DNA of 8,248 nt from SZUA-186 sp041552135 (GTDB lineage: Bacteria; Pseudomonadota; Gammaproteobacteria; UBA9214): positions 1 to 8,248 of the forward strand of contig JBFELL010000130.1 of NCBI GenBank assembly GCA_041552135.1. Reading direction: 5' to 3'. Made by a program: the position numbers and the translations under genes. Shown one piece after another: positions 1-6,165 of this stretch; positions within the stretch are counted from its first letter, which is position 1, and the number at the start of each line of letters is the position of its first letter. The notes beneath the pieces were generated by a model, which was given only the letters and a program-made list of their open reading frames with translations, was not told the origin of the DNA and did no database searches.

Positions 1-134
1 GATATCTCGTCTTCCCCAAAGGCACGATAAAGCATATACACCCGACCTTCCAGTCGAACAGCAGCAGCGTTCAGGACGTATCTCGACTCCCAACGGTTTT
101 CCTCAATGGGCAACAGCACCGGATTGCCGGAAAA
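1..134 (-). CDS. GH130-family glycosidase/phosphorylase, N-terminal fragment running off the left edge
   Basis: Read on the minus strand from 134 toward 1, one frame gives an open stretch of about 44 residues containing GNPVLLPIEENRWESRYVL, then NAAAVRLEGRVYMLYRAFGE. The pattern NP(I/V)L-P---WES--V(F/L)NAAA------VY-LYRA-GED is the N-terminal signature of GH130 beta-mannoside phosphorylases and related glycosidases. These five-bladed beta-propeller enzymes split beta-mannosyl or related links with phosphate or water. The rest of the gene lies left of position 1. The start is unclear: TGA at 137-135 closes the frame, and the only usual start codon before the conserved block is GTG at 119-117, which would remove the NP motif. 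An ATG at 141-139 lies in another frame, and dropping one T from the T run at 134-131 would join it to this frame. The substrate cannot be inferred. It is probably not part of the lipid pathway next door, although it points the same way as the epimerase gene. Confidence 0.7.
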
Positions 135-150
135 TCAACATTACTAATCC

Positions 151-214
151 GCAGGAGCGCCGCCCTCGCCGCGATGCGATGCGAGGTCAATCGCACCGGG
201 GGCGGCGCTCCTGC
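151..214. repeat. Convergent pair of REP-like GC-rich repeats
   Basis: Two copies of one element face each other. The plus-strand copy (151-175) begins GCAGGAGCGCCGCCC and ends in GCGAT; the minus-strand copy (214-189) begins GCAGGAGCGCCGCCCCCGG and ends in GCGATT. Both match the element at 8205-8230. Each copy can fold alone (GCGCC against GGCGC-like arms), and the pair can also form one large hairpin. The arrangement resembles the inverted REP pairs (BIMEs) of gammaproteobacteria. It fills most of the gap between the epimerase stop and the GH130 fragment, and on an mRNA reading leftward it would put a strong stem between the two genes. Confidence 0.75.
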
Positions 215-266
215 AGAGATCACCTTCCTGCCGGGGAAATTTACGGCATCGCAAGACATCATCACA

Positions 267-1223
267 TTAGTCCTCACCCTGTTTCCTGCCATAACCCGGC
301 CACCCCGGCGTCGCCCGCAATCCGGCCTCCAGTTGATACTGTGGTTGCCAGTCAATCTCCGAGCGCAAGGCCTCGCTGTCGCACACCCAGTCAGGGTGGC
401 GCAGTTCACGCAGTTTCTCCGGTGTCAGCATGGGAGCATAACCGATCATCCGGGCAGCAAGGCTGTTAAGCCTTGCCACGATATCCAGCAACCAGCCCGG
501 TACCGGTATCAGGCGCACGCGCCTGTTGCAGATACCGCTCACGGCGTCCGCCACCGCCTGCCAGTCATAGCCGCCGGCCTGCCCGTCCTCCAGCGTATAG
601 ACGCCGCTGCCAACCGCGCCGCCATGCAGCCAGGCCAGCACCGCAGCAACCAGGTCGTCGACAAACAGCATGGAGAAACGCGCATCCGGTGCACCCGGCA
701 CGGGCGCAAAGCCCTTTGCCATGGCACGGAACAGCGGCAGCAACTCGGTATCACCGGGACCGTAGACCGCTGGCGGTCGCAGCGCAATCCATTGAACCCG
801 CTTCGCCTCTGCGGCAAGCACCTGCTCGCCCTCGCGCTTGCTGGCGGCGTAATGCGAGAGCGCGGGTTCCCGCGCGGCAAGGGAGGACAGCGACAGCAGC
901 CGGGGCGGTATGTGCTGTGATTCGCAGGCACGCAGCAGCGAACGGAGGCCATCGACATTCACCCGGTCGAACTGCTCGCGCGTGGCGCCGCGCACGGCAC
1001 CGGCACAATGCACTACGGCATCCGCACCCTCCACCAGCGCCTCAAGGCGACCGGCATCAGCAAGACTGCTCTCTACCAGCTCGATCCTCACCGGCAGCAA
1101 CTCCCTGGCCTTTCGCGGGGTACGCACCAGGGCACGCACCCGGTATCCGGCCTGCAGCAGTTCGCTGCAGATACGCCTGCCAATGAAACCGGTGGCCCCG
1201 GTGATGGCGATGGTTTGCGTCAT
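267..1223 (-). CDS. NAD(P)-dependent epimerase/dehydratase, extended SDR family (CerR-like ceramide reductase candidate)
   Basis: This 318-residue Rossmann-fold oxidoreductase is a normal length for an extended SDR. The dinucleotide-binding motif GATGFIG is at residues 9-15, after the first beta strand ITGA. VHCAGAV (71-77) follows strand four, and RVNVDG (87-92) is the usual N-V-x-G region. The catalytic set is visible as SLSS (111-114) and Y125-x-x-x-K129 (YAASK). RPPAVYGPGD (149-158) is the epimerase-type substrate-side motif. The ATG at 1223-1221 is the first start before the nucleotide motif and places that motif at the usual position. Family members act on nucleotide sugars, steroids or long-chain ketones. 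Beside an acyl-AMP ligase and a bCerS-like acyltransferase, the best candidate role is reduction of the 3-keto group of an N-acylated sphingoid base, as proposed for Caulobacter CerR. The terminator at 1404-1429 separates it from the ligase gene, so it probably has its own promoter. A sugar epimerase role is not excluded. Confidence 0.85.
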   Translation of the reverse strand: MTQTIAITGATGFIGRRICSELLQAGYRVRALVRTPRKARELLPVRIELVESSLADAGRLEALVEGADAVVHCAGAVRGATREQFDRVNVDGLRSLLRACESQHIPPRLLSLSSLAAREPALSHYAASKREGEQVLAAEAKRVQWIALRPPAVYGPGDTELLPLFRAMAKGFAPVPGAPDARFSMLFVDDLVAAVLAWLHGGAVGSGVYTLEDGQAGGYDWQAVADAVSGICNRRVRLIPVPGWLLDIVARLNSLAARMIGYAPMLTPEKLRELRHPDWVCDSEALRSEIDWQPQYQLEAGLRATPGWPGYGRKQGED

Positions 1224-1237
1224 GTGTAAATCATGCT

Positions 1238-1265
1238 GTTATTTCGCTGGCAGGAGTGCATTCAA
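1238..1265 (-). promoter_or_regulatory. Weak candidate promoter for the epimerase gene
   Basis: On the minus strand TTGAAT (1265-1260) and AATAAC (1243-1238) are 16 bp apart, each matching four of six sigma-70 consensus bases, just upstream of the ATG at 1223. The ligase terminator at 1404-1429 makes a promoter somewhere in 1224-1400 likely, but this exact site is a guess. Confidence 0.25.
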
Positions 1266-1298
1266 TCGCAATGGGATCATGAAAACGTGGCTATTGCC

Positions 1299-1319
1299 TG
1301 CAGGGGTGCCGCCCCTGCA
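1299..1319. repeat. GC-rich palindrome, REP-like
   Basis: TGCAGGGG and CCCCTGCA are perfect 8-bp arms around a 5-base loop (TGCCG). The GCAGGGG head recurs at 5952-5958 in the repeat cluster. No T run follows the stem in either direction (A-rich sequence follows on the plus strand), so it reads as a dispersed palindrome rather than an intrinsic terminator. It lies in the leader or promoter region of the epimerase gene. Confidence 0.6.
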
Positions 1320-1403
1320 AATAAAAAATCTCAATACACTCAATAATCCCCGGGAGCCAATTCAGTTGCGATCACGGAATGCCGAAGCGTTCCGGCATGC
1401 AGA

Positions 1404-1429
1404 CAAAAAATAACCGGCCAGAGGCCGGT
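1404..1429 (-). terminator. Intrinsic terminator of the acyl-AMP ligase gene
   Basis: On the minus strand, about 34 bases past the ligase stop codon, ACCGGCC and GGCCGGT form a 7-bp GC-rich stem with a 3-base loop (1429-1413). It is followed at once by TTATTTTTTG, with six Ts at 1410-1405. This is the standard Rho-independent layout. A second, weaker hairpin (ATGCCG/CGGCAT, 1379-1398) follows. The terminator implies that the ligase and the epimerase, though codirectional, are separate transcription units unless there is read-through. Confidence 0.85.
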
Positions 1430-1462
1430 CAATTTATCTTGCATTGCACACGTAAAAAGGTT

Positions 1463-3337
1463 TCAGGCCGTACCGTGTTTCAGCTCCACGACACCTGCCG
1501 GCTTGTCGGCAACGGCGGCGGCCGGAACCAGCTGTACCGGGTCGTGCCGTGCGATGAACTGCTGGCGTGCCTTGGAACGCGACAGCTTGCCGGACGAAGT
1601 GCGCGGCAGGGTGTGCGACGGCACCAGTTCGATATAGGTGTCAATGCCGAGCTCGAGATGTACCAGGCGCTTCAGCCGGTCGATCAGGCTGGCGCGGACA
1701 TCGCTGTCGGAGTCGCGGCACTGCACCACCAGCACACAGACTTCCTCGCCATCCGGCGCCGGCACGGAGAATGCCAGCGCGTCGCCGATATTCACTTCCG
1801 GCTGCTGCTCGGCCAGGTACTCGAGGTCCTGCGGCCAGATGTTGCGGCCATTGATAATGATGAGGTCCTTTTCGCGACCGGTAATGATCAGCCGGCCCTC
1901 GACGCGGTAGCCGATGTCTCCGGTGTTCAGCCAGCCGTCCGCGGACAGCGACCTCGCGGTATCTTCCGGCGCATTGAAATAGCCGGACATGACGCTTGGC
2001 CCGCGCACGTAGATGGTGCCGCTGTGACGATCCGGCAGGACGTTGCCGTCCTCGTTGCGAACCTCGACTTCGTATTCCGGCAGCGGTTCGCCGCACTCGA
2101 CAAAACAGCGTGCCCGGCCGGGGCTCTCGACCTCGGTAATCGGCAGCGCCTTCTGGCAGTCGGCATGGTAGTCGCCATCGACACAGTCGGTCGAATGCGC
2201 CTCGTGCAGCGGGGCAAAGCTGACCGCCAGCGAACACTCGGCCATGCCGTAGCAGGCAAGGAAGGCCTTTTCGTTGAAGCCGGCCGGCGCCAGCGCCCTG
2301 GCAAAGCGCTCCAGCGTTTCGGAACGGATCATCTCCGCACCGACACCGGCAACACGCCAGTTGCTGAGATCGTATTTCGCGGCCTCGCCCTCACGCAGGC
2401 GGCGCGTGCACAGCTCGTAGCCGAACGGCGGACTGAATGAAATCGTCGCCCTGGTGCGCGTCATCAGGTTAAGCCACTGGCGCGGACGCATGGCGAATTC
2501 GCGTGTATCCAGATAGTCCACCGACATCTGCGAAGCCACCGGCACCAGCACGAGGCCGACGAGACCCATGTCATGATAGAACGGCAGCCAGGAGAAGCAG
2601 CGATCGCCCGGGCCGATCTTGACACCATGACGGATAATGCCGCCCAGGTTGCTCATCACGGAGCGCTGCTTGATGACGACGCCGCGCGGGAATTTTGTGC
2701 TGCCCGAGGTGTACTGGATATAGGCTACATCTTCGGGATCAGACTCCGGGAATGTTACCTCCGCTTCTGGAAGGCGGTTGAAGGCATCCGGTGAACCGAC
2801 CAGGCGCAGGCCCAGTCCTTCACCGGCCTCTTCAAGGTAGGGGACATAGCCCTCCGGCGCCATGGCGATAACCGCCTGACTGCTCTTCAGGAGACCACTG
2901 AGCTGCGTGACGTAGGCCGCGTGCCCGCCAAGCTTGATCGACGCGGGCAGGGCAACCGGCACCAGGCCGGCATACTGGCAGGCAAAAAAGAACTGCAGGA
3001 ATTCAGGGTTGGTTTCGGCTATAAGCGCGACGTGGTCGCCCTTTTCCAGTCCCATACCCAGCAGTTTGCGGGCGAGCACGCGGGCACTCGCACGCAGTTC
3101 CGCGTACGGAAGCGTGGCGTACAGCTCGCCCCTGCCGGTATAGAAGTTTGCACCGGTCTCACCCTGCGCGGCATAGTCCAGCGCCTCGGACAGGGTGAAA
3201 AAGTCGGCGGCACGAAACGGCAGATCGTGCAATGTTGGTGTCGATTGTGTATCCAAAACAGAAGGTGTCCCTTGTTGGATGTTGGAAACCAGGTACCTGT
3301 CTAGCTCACGACAGGTTACAAACCGATTTAGCCACAA
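1463..3337 (-). CDS. Fatty acyl-AMP ligase / acyl-ACP synthetase (FAAL-like, ANL superfamily)
   Basis: This is a 624-residue adenylate-forming enzyme of about normal FAAL length. The conserved N-terminal block FFTLSEALDYAAQGE starts near residue 46. The phosphate-binding loop YTSGSTKFPRG is at 209-219, LPFYHDMGL at 251-259 (the HDMGL form typical of FAALs), YGMAE at 363-367 and NTGD at 471-474. The hinge GREKDLIIINGRN is at 487-499, and the C-terminal catalytic lysine is K584 in PRTSSGKL. The family activates a fatty acid as acyl-AMP and usually hands it to an acyl carrier protein rather than to CoA. No carrier, ketosynthase or other PKS/NRPS domain is fused or adjacent, so a polyketide role looks unlikely. 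By context it may charge the ACP that supplies the ceramide N-acyl chain. The start is uncertain: the longest frame opens at TTG (3337), with further in-frame TTGs at 3256 and 3232 and no ATG or GTG before the conserved block. AAGGG precedes the 3256 TTG by about 12 bases. Confidence 0.9.
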   Translation of the reverse strand: MWLNRFVTCRELDRYLVSNIQQGTPSVLDTQSTPTLHDLPFRAADFFTLSEALDYAAQGETGANFYTGRGELYATLPYAELRASARVLARKLLGMGLEKGDHVALIAETNPEFLQFFFACQYAGLVPVALPASIKLGGHAAYVTQLSGLLKSSQAVIAMAPEGYVPYLEEAGEGLGLRLVGSPDAFNRLPEAEVTFPESDPEDVAYIQYTSGSTKFPRGVVIKQRSVMSNLGGIIRHGVKIGPGDRCFSWLPFYHDMGLVGLVLVPVASQMSVDYLDTREFAMRPRQWLNLMTRTRATISFSPPFGYELCTRRLREGEAAKYDLSNWRVAGVGAEMIRSETLERFARALAPAGFNEKAFLACYGMAECSLAVSFAPLHEAHSTDCVDGDYHADCQKALPITEVESPGRARCFVECGEPLPEYEVEVRNEDGNVLPDRHSGTIYVRGPSVMSGYFNAPEDTARSLSADGWLNTGDIGYRVEGRLIITGREKDLIIINGRNIWPQDLEYLAEQQPEVNIGDALAFSVPAPDGEEVCVLVVQCRDSDSDVRASLIDRLKRLVHLELGIDTYIELVPSHTLPRTSSGKLSRSKARQQFIARHDPVQLVPAAAVADKPAGVVELKHGTA

Positions 3338-3746
3338 AATGTGCCGTATTTAACCAGAAAGCCGTACAACAATCACGAGGCAAGCATGGTCCCGTCAAAG
3401 CAAATACACCGTTTCAGTTCACCGCAACCCGTGGTCTATTAACAACGTTTCCCGTTTTGCGAGTGGCTTTTCCGGTACATTGTGGTGCGCATTATTGCCT
3501 GAAAAACATGAAAACACAATACCTTTACAAAGATTTTTCAGAATGTCGCATTTCGCGTCGCCCCTGTAGTAAAAACACAACAAGGCGAAATCGCGTGCTT
3601 CCCCCGCATCAAACTGAACCGAGGGTGACGGCGCCCGGACCTGAATCCTCACACGTCATCAAAACTATCTAGCATATTTCGTGCCAGCTAAAGCGACATT
3701 CAAATCAGCGACTTATCAGCCTTTCAGCTCACAGCCAATACACATG

Positions 3747-3767
3747 CATGCACCAATATGGTGCATG
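3747..3767. promoter_or_regulatory. Perfect 9-bp inverted repeat, possible operator
   Basis: CATGCACCA and TGGTGCATG are perfect 9-bp arms separated by ATA. The site is 52 bp upstream of the -35 candidate of the acyltransferase promoter, in the shared divergent region. The symmetry and size fit a binding site for a dimeric regulator. The arms are of moderate GC content and no T run follows, so a terminator is unlikely. No regulator gene is in the window, and no second copy of the site was noticed. Confidence 0.4.
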
Positions 3768-3818
3768 TCGCCCCAAACCGGCGCGGAAAGCGCCCCCTGG
3801 GGCTGTAGATCCACGCCC

Positions 3819-3846
3819 TTTGCCAGGCAGATACATCCTGTATGAT
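3819..3846 (+). promoter_or_regulatory. Candidate sigma-70 promoter of the acyltransferase-nucleotidyltransferase operon
   Basis: TATGAT at 3841-3846 is a five-of-six match to the -10 consensus. TTTGCC (3819-3824, 16-bp spacer) or TTGCCA (3820-3825, 15-bp spacer) is a plausible -35. Transcription would begin near 3853, leaving a leader of about 37 bases before the ATG at 3890. The match covers the upstream in-frame ATG at 3842, which argues against using that codon as the start. Confidence 0.5.
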
Positions 3847-3889
3847 TTGCCGGGTTTACCGGCCACCAAAAACAAACCCTTCAGCCACC

Positions 3890-5032
3890 ATGAACAGCCC
3901 GAGTGCCGACGCCATCCGCATCAACCCGGTATCCGGTAAGCGGCAGCTGGGCAAGTTCATCTCTGCCGCGGCGGGCTTCTACCGTGACGACCCCAACTGG
4001 GTGGCGCCGCTGCGGTTTGAACAGAAGCAGCGCCTGAGCGAGAAGAACCCGTTTTTCGAACATGCCCGCTGGCAGGCCTGGACGGCACAGCGCAATGGCG
4101 GGATTGTCGGGCGCATCAGTGCCCAGATCGATGACCTGTACCGGAAACAGCACGGAGAGGCGGTTGGCTACTTCGGCATGCTGGAGGCCGGCGACGATCC
4201 CGCGCTGTTCGCCCGGCTGCTGACGACGGCGGAAGAGTGGCTCAGGGAGCAGGGCATCCACACCATCCGCGGTCCCTTCAACCTGTCCATCAACGAGGAA
4301 TGCGGCCTGCTGGTCGAGGGCTTCGGGAGCCCGCCCTTCATCATGATGGGCCACGCGCGCCCCTGGTATGGCCCACACGTCGAGGCCGCCGGCTACCGCC
4401 AGGCCACCGACCTGCTGGCCTATGAAATCAACCCGAGCTTCGAGGCGCCGCGGATCATGACCCGCCTGCTGGAGCGGGAAACCCGCCATGTCGAGGTCCG
4501 TTGCCTGCGGCGCAGGCAACTGAAACAGGAACTGGAAATCCTGCGCGACATCTTCAATGATGCCTGGCAGGAGAACTGGGGCTTCGTGCCCTTCACGGCA
4601 GCCGAATTCGCCGACATTGGCGAACTGCTGACGCTGCTGGTTGACGACAGCTTTGTGCAGATTGCCGAAATCGACGGCCGCCCGGTCGCCATGATCGTCG
4701 CCATGCCGAACATCAACGAGGTAATCCGCGACCTCGATGGCCGGTTGCTGCCGTTCGGCTGGCTGAAGCTGCTGTGGCGCCTGAAGGTCCGCCACCCGCA
4801 CACGGCACGCGTGCCGCTCATGGGGGTACGCCGGGAGTTTCACAACACCGCGTTCGGCGCAGCGCTGACGTTCAGGATCGTCGACGCCGTGCGCTGGAAC
4901 CTGACCAGGCGCGGCATACGCAACGTCGAGATGTCCTGGATACTGGAAGGCAACAGCGGCATGCGCAGCATCATCGAGTCCTGCGGCGGCACCGTCAGCA
5001 AGCGCTATCGCATCTACGAGAAGACACTCTGA
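3890..5032 (+). CDS. GNAT-fold acyltransferase, bacterial ceramide synthase-like (bCerS candidate)
   Basis: This is a 380-residue protein of the family opening with PVSGKRQLGKFI (13-24), then YRDDPNWVAPLRFEQK (31-46), KNPFFEH (52-58) and the GNAT-like VGRISAQID (73-81). Next come GYFGMLEA (93-100) and RGPFNLSINEECGLLVEGF (127-145). The second half has a further acyltransferase fold, with IDGRPVAMIVAMPNINEV (261-278) and the closing strand-helix pair VEMSWILEGNSGMRSIIESCG (346-366). Members of this family are often listed as hypothetical or as GNAT proteins. The Caulobacter ceramide synthase bCerS, which N-acylates the sphingoid product, belongs to this broad group. The WLKLLWRLKV stretch (291-300) is amphipathic and could touch the membrane. 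The ATG at 3890 is chosen over 3842 because conservation begins just after it and the earlier ATG falls in the promoter; the ribosome site is weak. Being divergent from an acyl-AMP ligase fits use of an acyl-ACP donor. The substrate is inferred, since this family is wider than ceramide synthesis. Confidence 0.8.
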   Translation: MNSPSADAIRINPVSGKRQLGKFISAAAGFYRDDPNWVAPLRFEQKQRLSEKNPFFEHARWQAWTAQRNGGIVGRISAQIDDLYRKQHGEAVGYFGMLEAGDDPALFARLLTTAEEWLREQGIHTIRGPFNLSINEECGLLVEGFGSPPFIMMGHARPWYGPHVEAAGYRQATDLLAYEINPSFEAPRIMTRLLERETRHVEVRCLRRRQLKQELEILRDIFNDAWQENWGFVPFTAAEFADIGELLTLLVDDSFVQIAEIDGRPVAMIVAMPNINEVIRDLDGRLLPFGWLKLLWRLKVRHPHTARVPLMGVRREFHNTAFGAALTFRIVDAVRWNLTRRGIRNVEMSWILEGNSGMRSIIESCGGTVSKRYRIYEKTL

Positions 5033-5037
5033 CCGGA

Positions 5038-5844
5038 ATGCGCGACGCGACACCACAAGGCAGCTTCCTGGCCCTGGTGCTGGCCGGAGACCGGGGTGCC
5101 ACCGACCCGCTGCTGGCGCAATCCGAGGCCTGCTGCAAGGCCATGATCGAGATCGACGGCATCCCCATGGTCCTGCGCGTGCTCGCTGCACTCGATGCGG
5201 CGGAGTCCATCAACGGCCGGATGCTGTCAGGCCCGAAGCCGGAGCAGCTGGCCATCGAACCGGAGGTGAACCAGCTGGTCGAGACCGGCGAAATCGACTG
5301 GTGCGAGCCGCGCACCTCGCCCAGCGCCAGCGCCAGCCACGCCATGGACCGGATCGACCGCGCCACACCGGTGCTGATCACCACGGCCGACCACCCGTTG
5401 CTCAGCGCCAGGATCATCGACCACTTCTGCCGTGAAAGCGCCGCGAGCGATGCTGACCTGACTGTCGCCCTGGCCCCGTACAACGAGGTGCAGCAGGCCT
5501 TTCCGGGAATGAAAAAGACCGTGCTGCGATTCAAGGGCGGAGCCTACTGCGGCTGCAACCTGTTTGCCTTCCTGACGCCCCATGCGCGCGCCTTCCCCAA
5601 CCACTGGCGCCAGGTGGAAAGCGACCGCAAGAACCCGCTCAAGATGATCCGGCTGCTTGGCTGGGGCGCCGTTATCCGCTACCTGCTGGGGCTCCTGACC
5701 CTTGATGAGGCACTGGACAGCCTGTCACGAAAATTCGACCTGCGCATCCGCGCCATCATCCTGCCGTATGCCGAGGCCGCCGTCGACGTGGACTCGGTCA
5801 GGGATCACTACCTCGTACAGGAGAAGCTGACCAGCAAGACCTGA
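5038..5844 (+). CDS. MobA-like NTP transferase domain protein, possible lipid headgroup nucleotidyltransferase
   Basis: This 268-residue GT-A-like nucleotidyltransferase starts with LALVLAGDRGATDPLL (11-26), the nucleotide-binding loop of the MobA-like NTP transferase family with R19 in the expected place. K34 in ACCKAMIEIDG, followed by PMVLRVLAAL (43-52), completes the N-terminal signature. ITTADHPLL (114-122) holds the metal-binding aspartate D118. FKGGAYCGCNLFAF (165-178) is the substrate-side loop, and VDVD (249-252) may supply a second metal ligand. The hydrophobic MIRLLGWGAVIRYLLGLLTL (203-222) suggests contact with a membrane lipid. The ATG lies 5 bp after the acyltransferase stop, so the two are almost certainly cotranscribed and perhaps translationally coupled. 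Family enzymes make NDP- or CDP-activated sugars, polyols or cofactors. In this locus it could activate a headgroup for the ceramide-like lipid. That is inference, and a sugar nucleotide role is equally open. Confidence 0.8.
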   Translation: MRDATPQGSFLALVLAGDRGATDPLLAQSEACCKAMIEIDGIPMVLRVLAALDAAESINGRMLSGPKPEQLAIEPEVNQLVETGEIDWCEPRTSPSASASHAMDRIDRATPVLITTADHPLLSARIIDHFCRESAASDADLTVALAPYNEVQQAFPGMKKTVLRFKGGAYCGCNLFAFLTPHARAFPNHWRQVESDRKNPLKMIRLLGWGAVIRYLLGLLTLDEALDSLSRKFDLRIRAIILPYAEAAVDVDSVRDHYLVQEKLTSKT

Positions 5845-5872
5845 GGCCTTGTCCTGCCGTAATGCATGACGC

Positions 5873-5978
5873 GTAGAAGCGAATTCATTCGCGACCGGGC
5901 ACCCCCTATCGCGGCTGAAGCCGCTCCTGCGGGCAGGCGCATACCTCACGTGCAGGGGCGAATGCATTCGCCACCCGG
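5873..5978. repeat. Cluster of three REP-like elements with different stems
   Basis: Three short palindromes share a G(T/C)AG-type head. At 5873-5898 GTAGAAGCG leads into GCGAAT-TC-ATTCGC (5879-5892). On the minus strand at 5930-5908 GCAGGAGCG leads into the perfect palindrome GCGGCTTCAGCCGC (5924-5911). At 5952-5978 GCAGGGGCG leads into the 16-bp perfect palindrome GGCGAATGCATTCGCC (5957-5972). The first and third share orientation and nearly the same stem, as well as a trailing ACC(C)GG. They fit GTAG-headed REP sequences of gammaproteobacteria, which RAYT transposases mobilise. No RAYT gene is in the window. Confidence 0.7.
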
Positions 5979-5989
5979 ACGACAAGCAG

Positions 5990-6058
5990 CTACTGCCGGT
6001 TGATTTCGAGACTCAGACAGCTGACCTCGCTGAACACCCCCGCATCGGCCTGGCAGTC
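5990..6058 (-). pseudogene. Fossil C-terminal tail resembling the neighbouring metallophosphoesterase
   Basis: On the minus strand the frame ending at TAG (5992-5990) reads DAGVFSEVSCLSLEINRQ then stop. The intact phosphoesterase just upstream ends GSGQFSEVSRSRLDIRR then stop. FSEVS, the L, the I and a final R line up, and the distance to the stop differs by one codon. Three of the five FSEVS codons differ only at the third position, which suggests two copies that diverged while both were still coding. Upstream the frame closes at a TGA (6073-6071) inside a repeat, so only the tail survives. It may be the end of a deleted tandem paralogue. The match is short, so chance is possible. Confidence 0.45.
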
Positions 6059-6080
6059 ACGTAGGTCGGATCAGGCCGAA
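6050..6080. repeat. 31-bp direct repeat, copy 1
   Basis: This copy begins CTGGCAGTCACGTAGGTCGG and ends GGCCGAA. It matches 6095-6125 in 29 of 31 positions. It contains a GTAG head followed by GGTCGGAT, so it looks like half of another REP-type hairpin. Its left end overlaps the fossil phosphoesterase tail. Confidence 0.75.
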
Positions 6081-6094
6081 GAGGCTGAGCATCA

Positions 6095-6140
6095 CTGGCA
6101 GTCACGCAGGTCGGATCAGGCCAAAGGCCGTAATCCGACA
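6095..6140. repeat. 31-bp direct repeat, copy 2, completed into a hairpin
   Basis: Bases 6095-6125 repeat 6050-6080 with two differences (T6062 to C6107, G6078 to A6123). Unlike copy 1 this one continues into a stem: GTCGGAT (6110-6116) pairs with ATCCGAC (6133-6139), and GGCC (6119-6122) pairs with GGCC (6126-6129) around AAA. This is the shape of the GTCGGATTA...TAATCCGAC repeats common in gammaproteobacterial intergenic DNA. It lies just past the phosphoesterase stop codon and could protect the 3' end of that mRNA. Confidence 0.7.
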
Positions 6141-6165
6141 TGAGGCTACGGTACTACATTGATGG

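Larger units (their letters stand above)
3338..3889. other. Long divergent intergenic region between acyl-AMP ligase and acyltransferase genes
   Basis: These 552 bases are clearly more AT-rich than the genes on either side. Frames inside it (for example 3652-3419 on the minus strand, 77 codons) have no recognisable motif or convincing start. The right part holds the palindrome at 3747-3767, two overlapping GC hairpins (GGCGC/GCGCC at 3780-3794, then GCCCC/GGGGC) and the promoter candidate at 3819-3846. A weak minus-strand promoter match (TTGTGT at 3519-3514, ATAATG at 3495-3490, 18-bp spacer) would give the ligase a leader of about 150 bases. The region probably carries the control sites for both outward genes; an unannotated small RNA cannot be excluded. 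Confidence 0.6.

Noticed and set aside
473..1186. 237-codon plus-strand open frame opposite the epimerase
   Set aside because: It is Pro/Arg/Ala-rich shadow sequence of the epimerase gene without domains.
1299..1319. GC-rich palindrome as an intrinsic terminator
   Set aside because: There is no T run after the stem on either strand; a proper terminator is present at 1404-1429.
1379..2440. 353-codon plus-strand open frame opposite the acyl-AMP ligase
   Set aside because: It has no recognisable motif, and the ligase on the other strand carries every adenylation motif through the same bases.
1463..3337. Polyketide or nonribosomal peptide loading module
   Set aside because: The acyl-AMP ligase is stand-alone, with no carrier, ketosynthase or condensation domain in the window.
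3419..3652. 77-codon minus-strand frame in the divergent intergenic region
   Set aside because: There is no ribosome site, motif or known family; composition fits non-coding regulatory DNA. Kept only as a remark in the intergenic entry.
4774..5037. Upstream extension of the nucleotidyltransferase frame
   Set aside because: It lies inside the acyltransferase gene in another frame; the nucleotide-binding loop starts right after the ATG at 5038.
3881..5191. 436-codon minus-strand open frame opposite the acyltransferase gene
   Set aside because: It is antisense to a gene with clear family motifs, has a low-complexity composition rich in A, R, Q and V, and shows no domain signature; it is a high-GC shadow frame.
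5873..6140. CRISPR array
   Set aside because: The repeats differ in stem and orientation and lack regular spacers; no cas genes are present.
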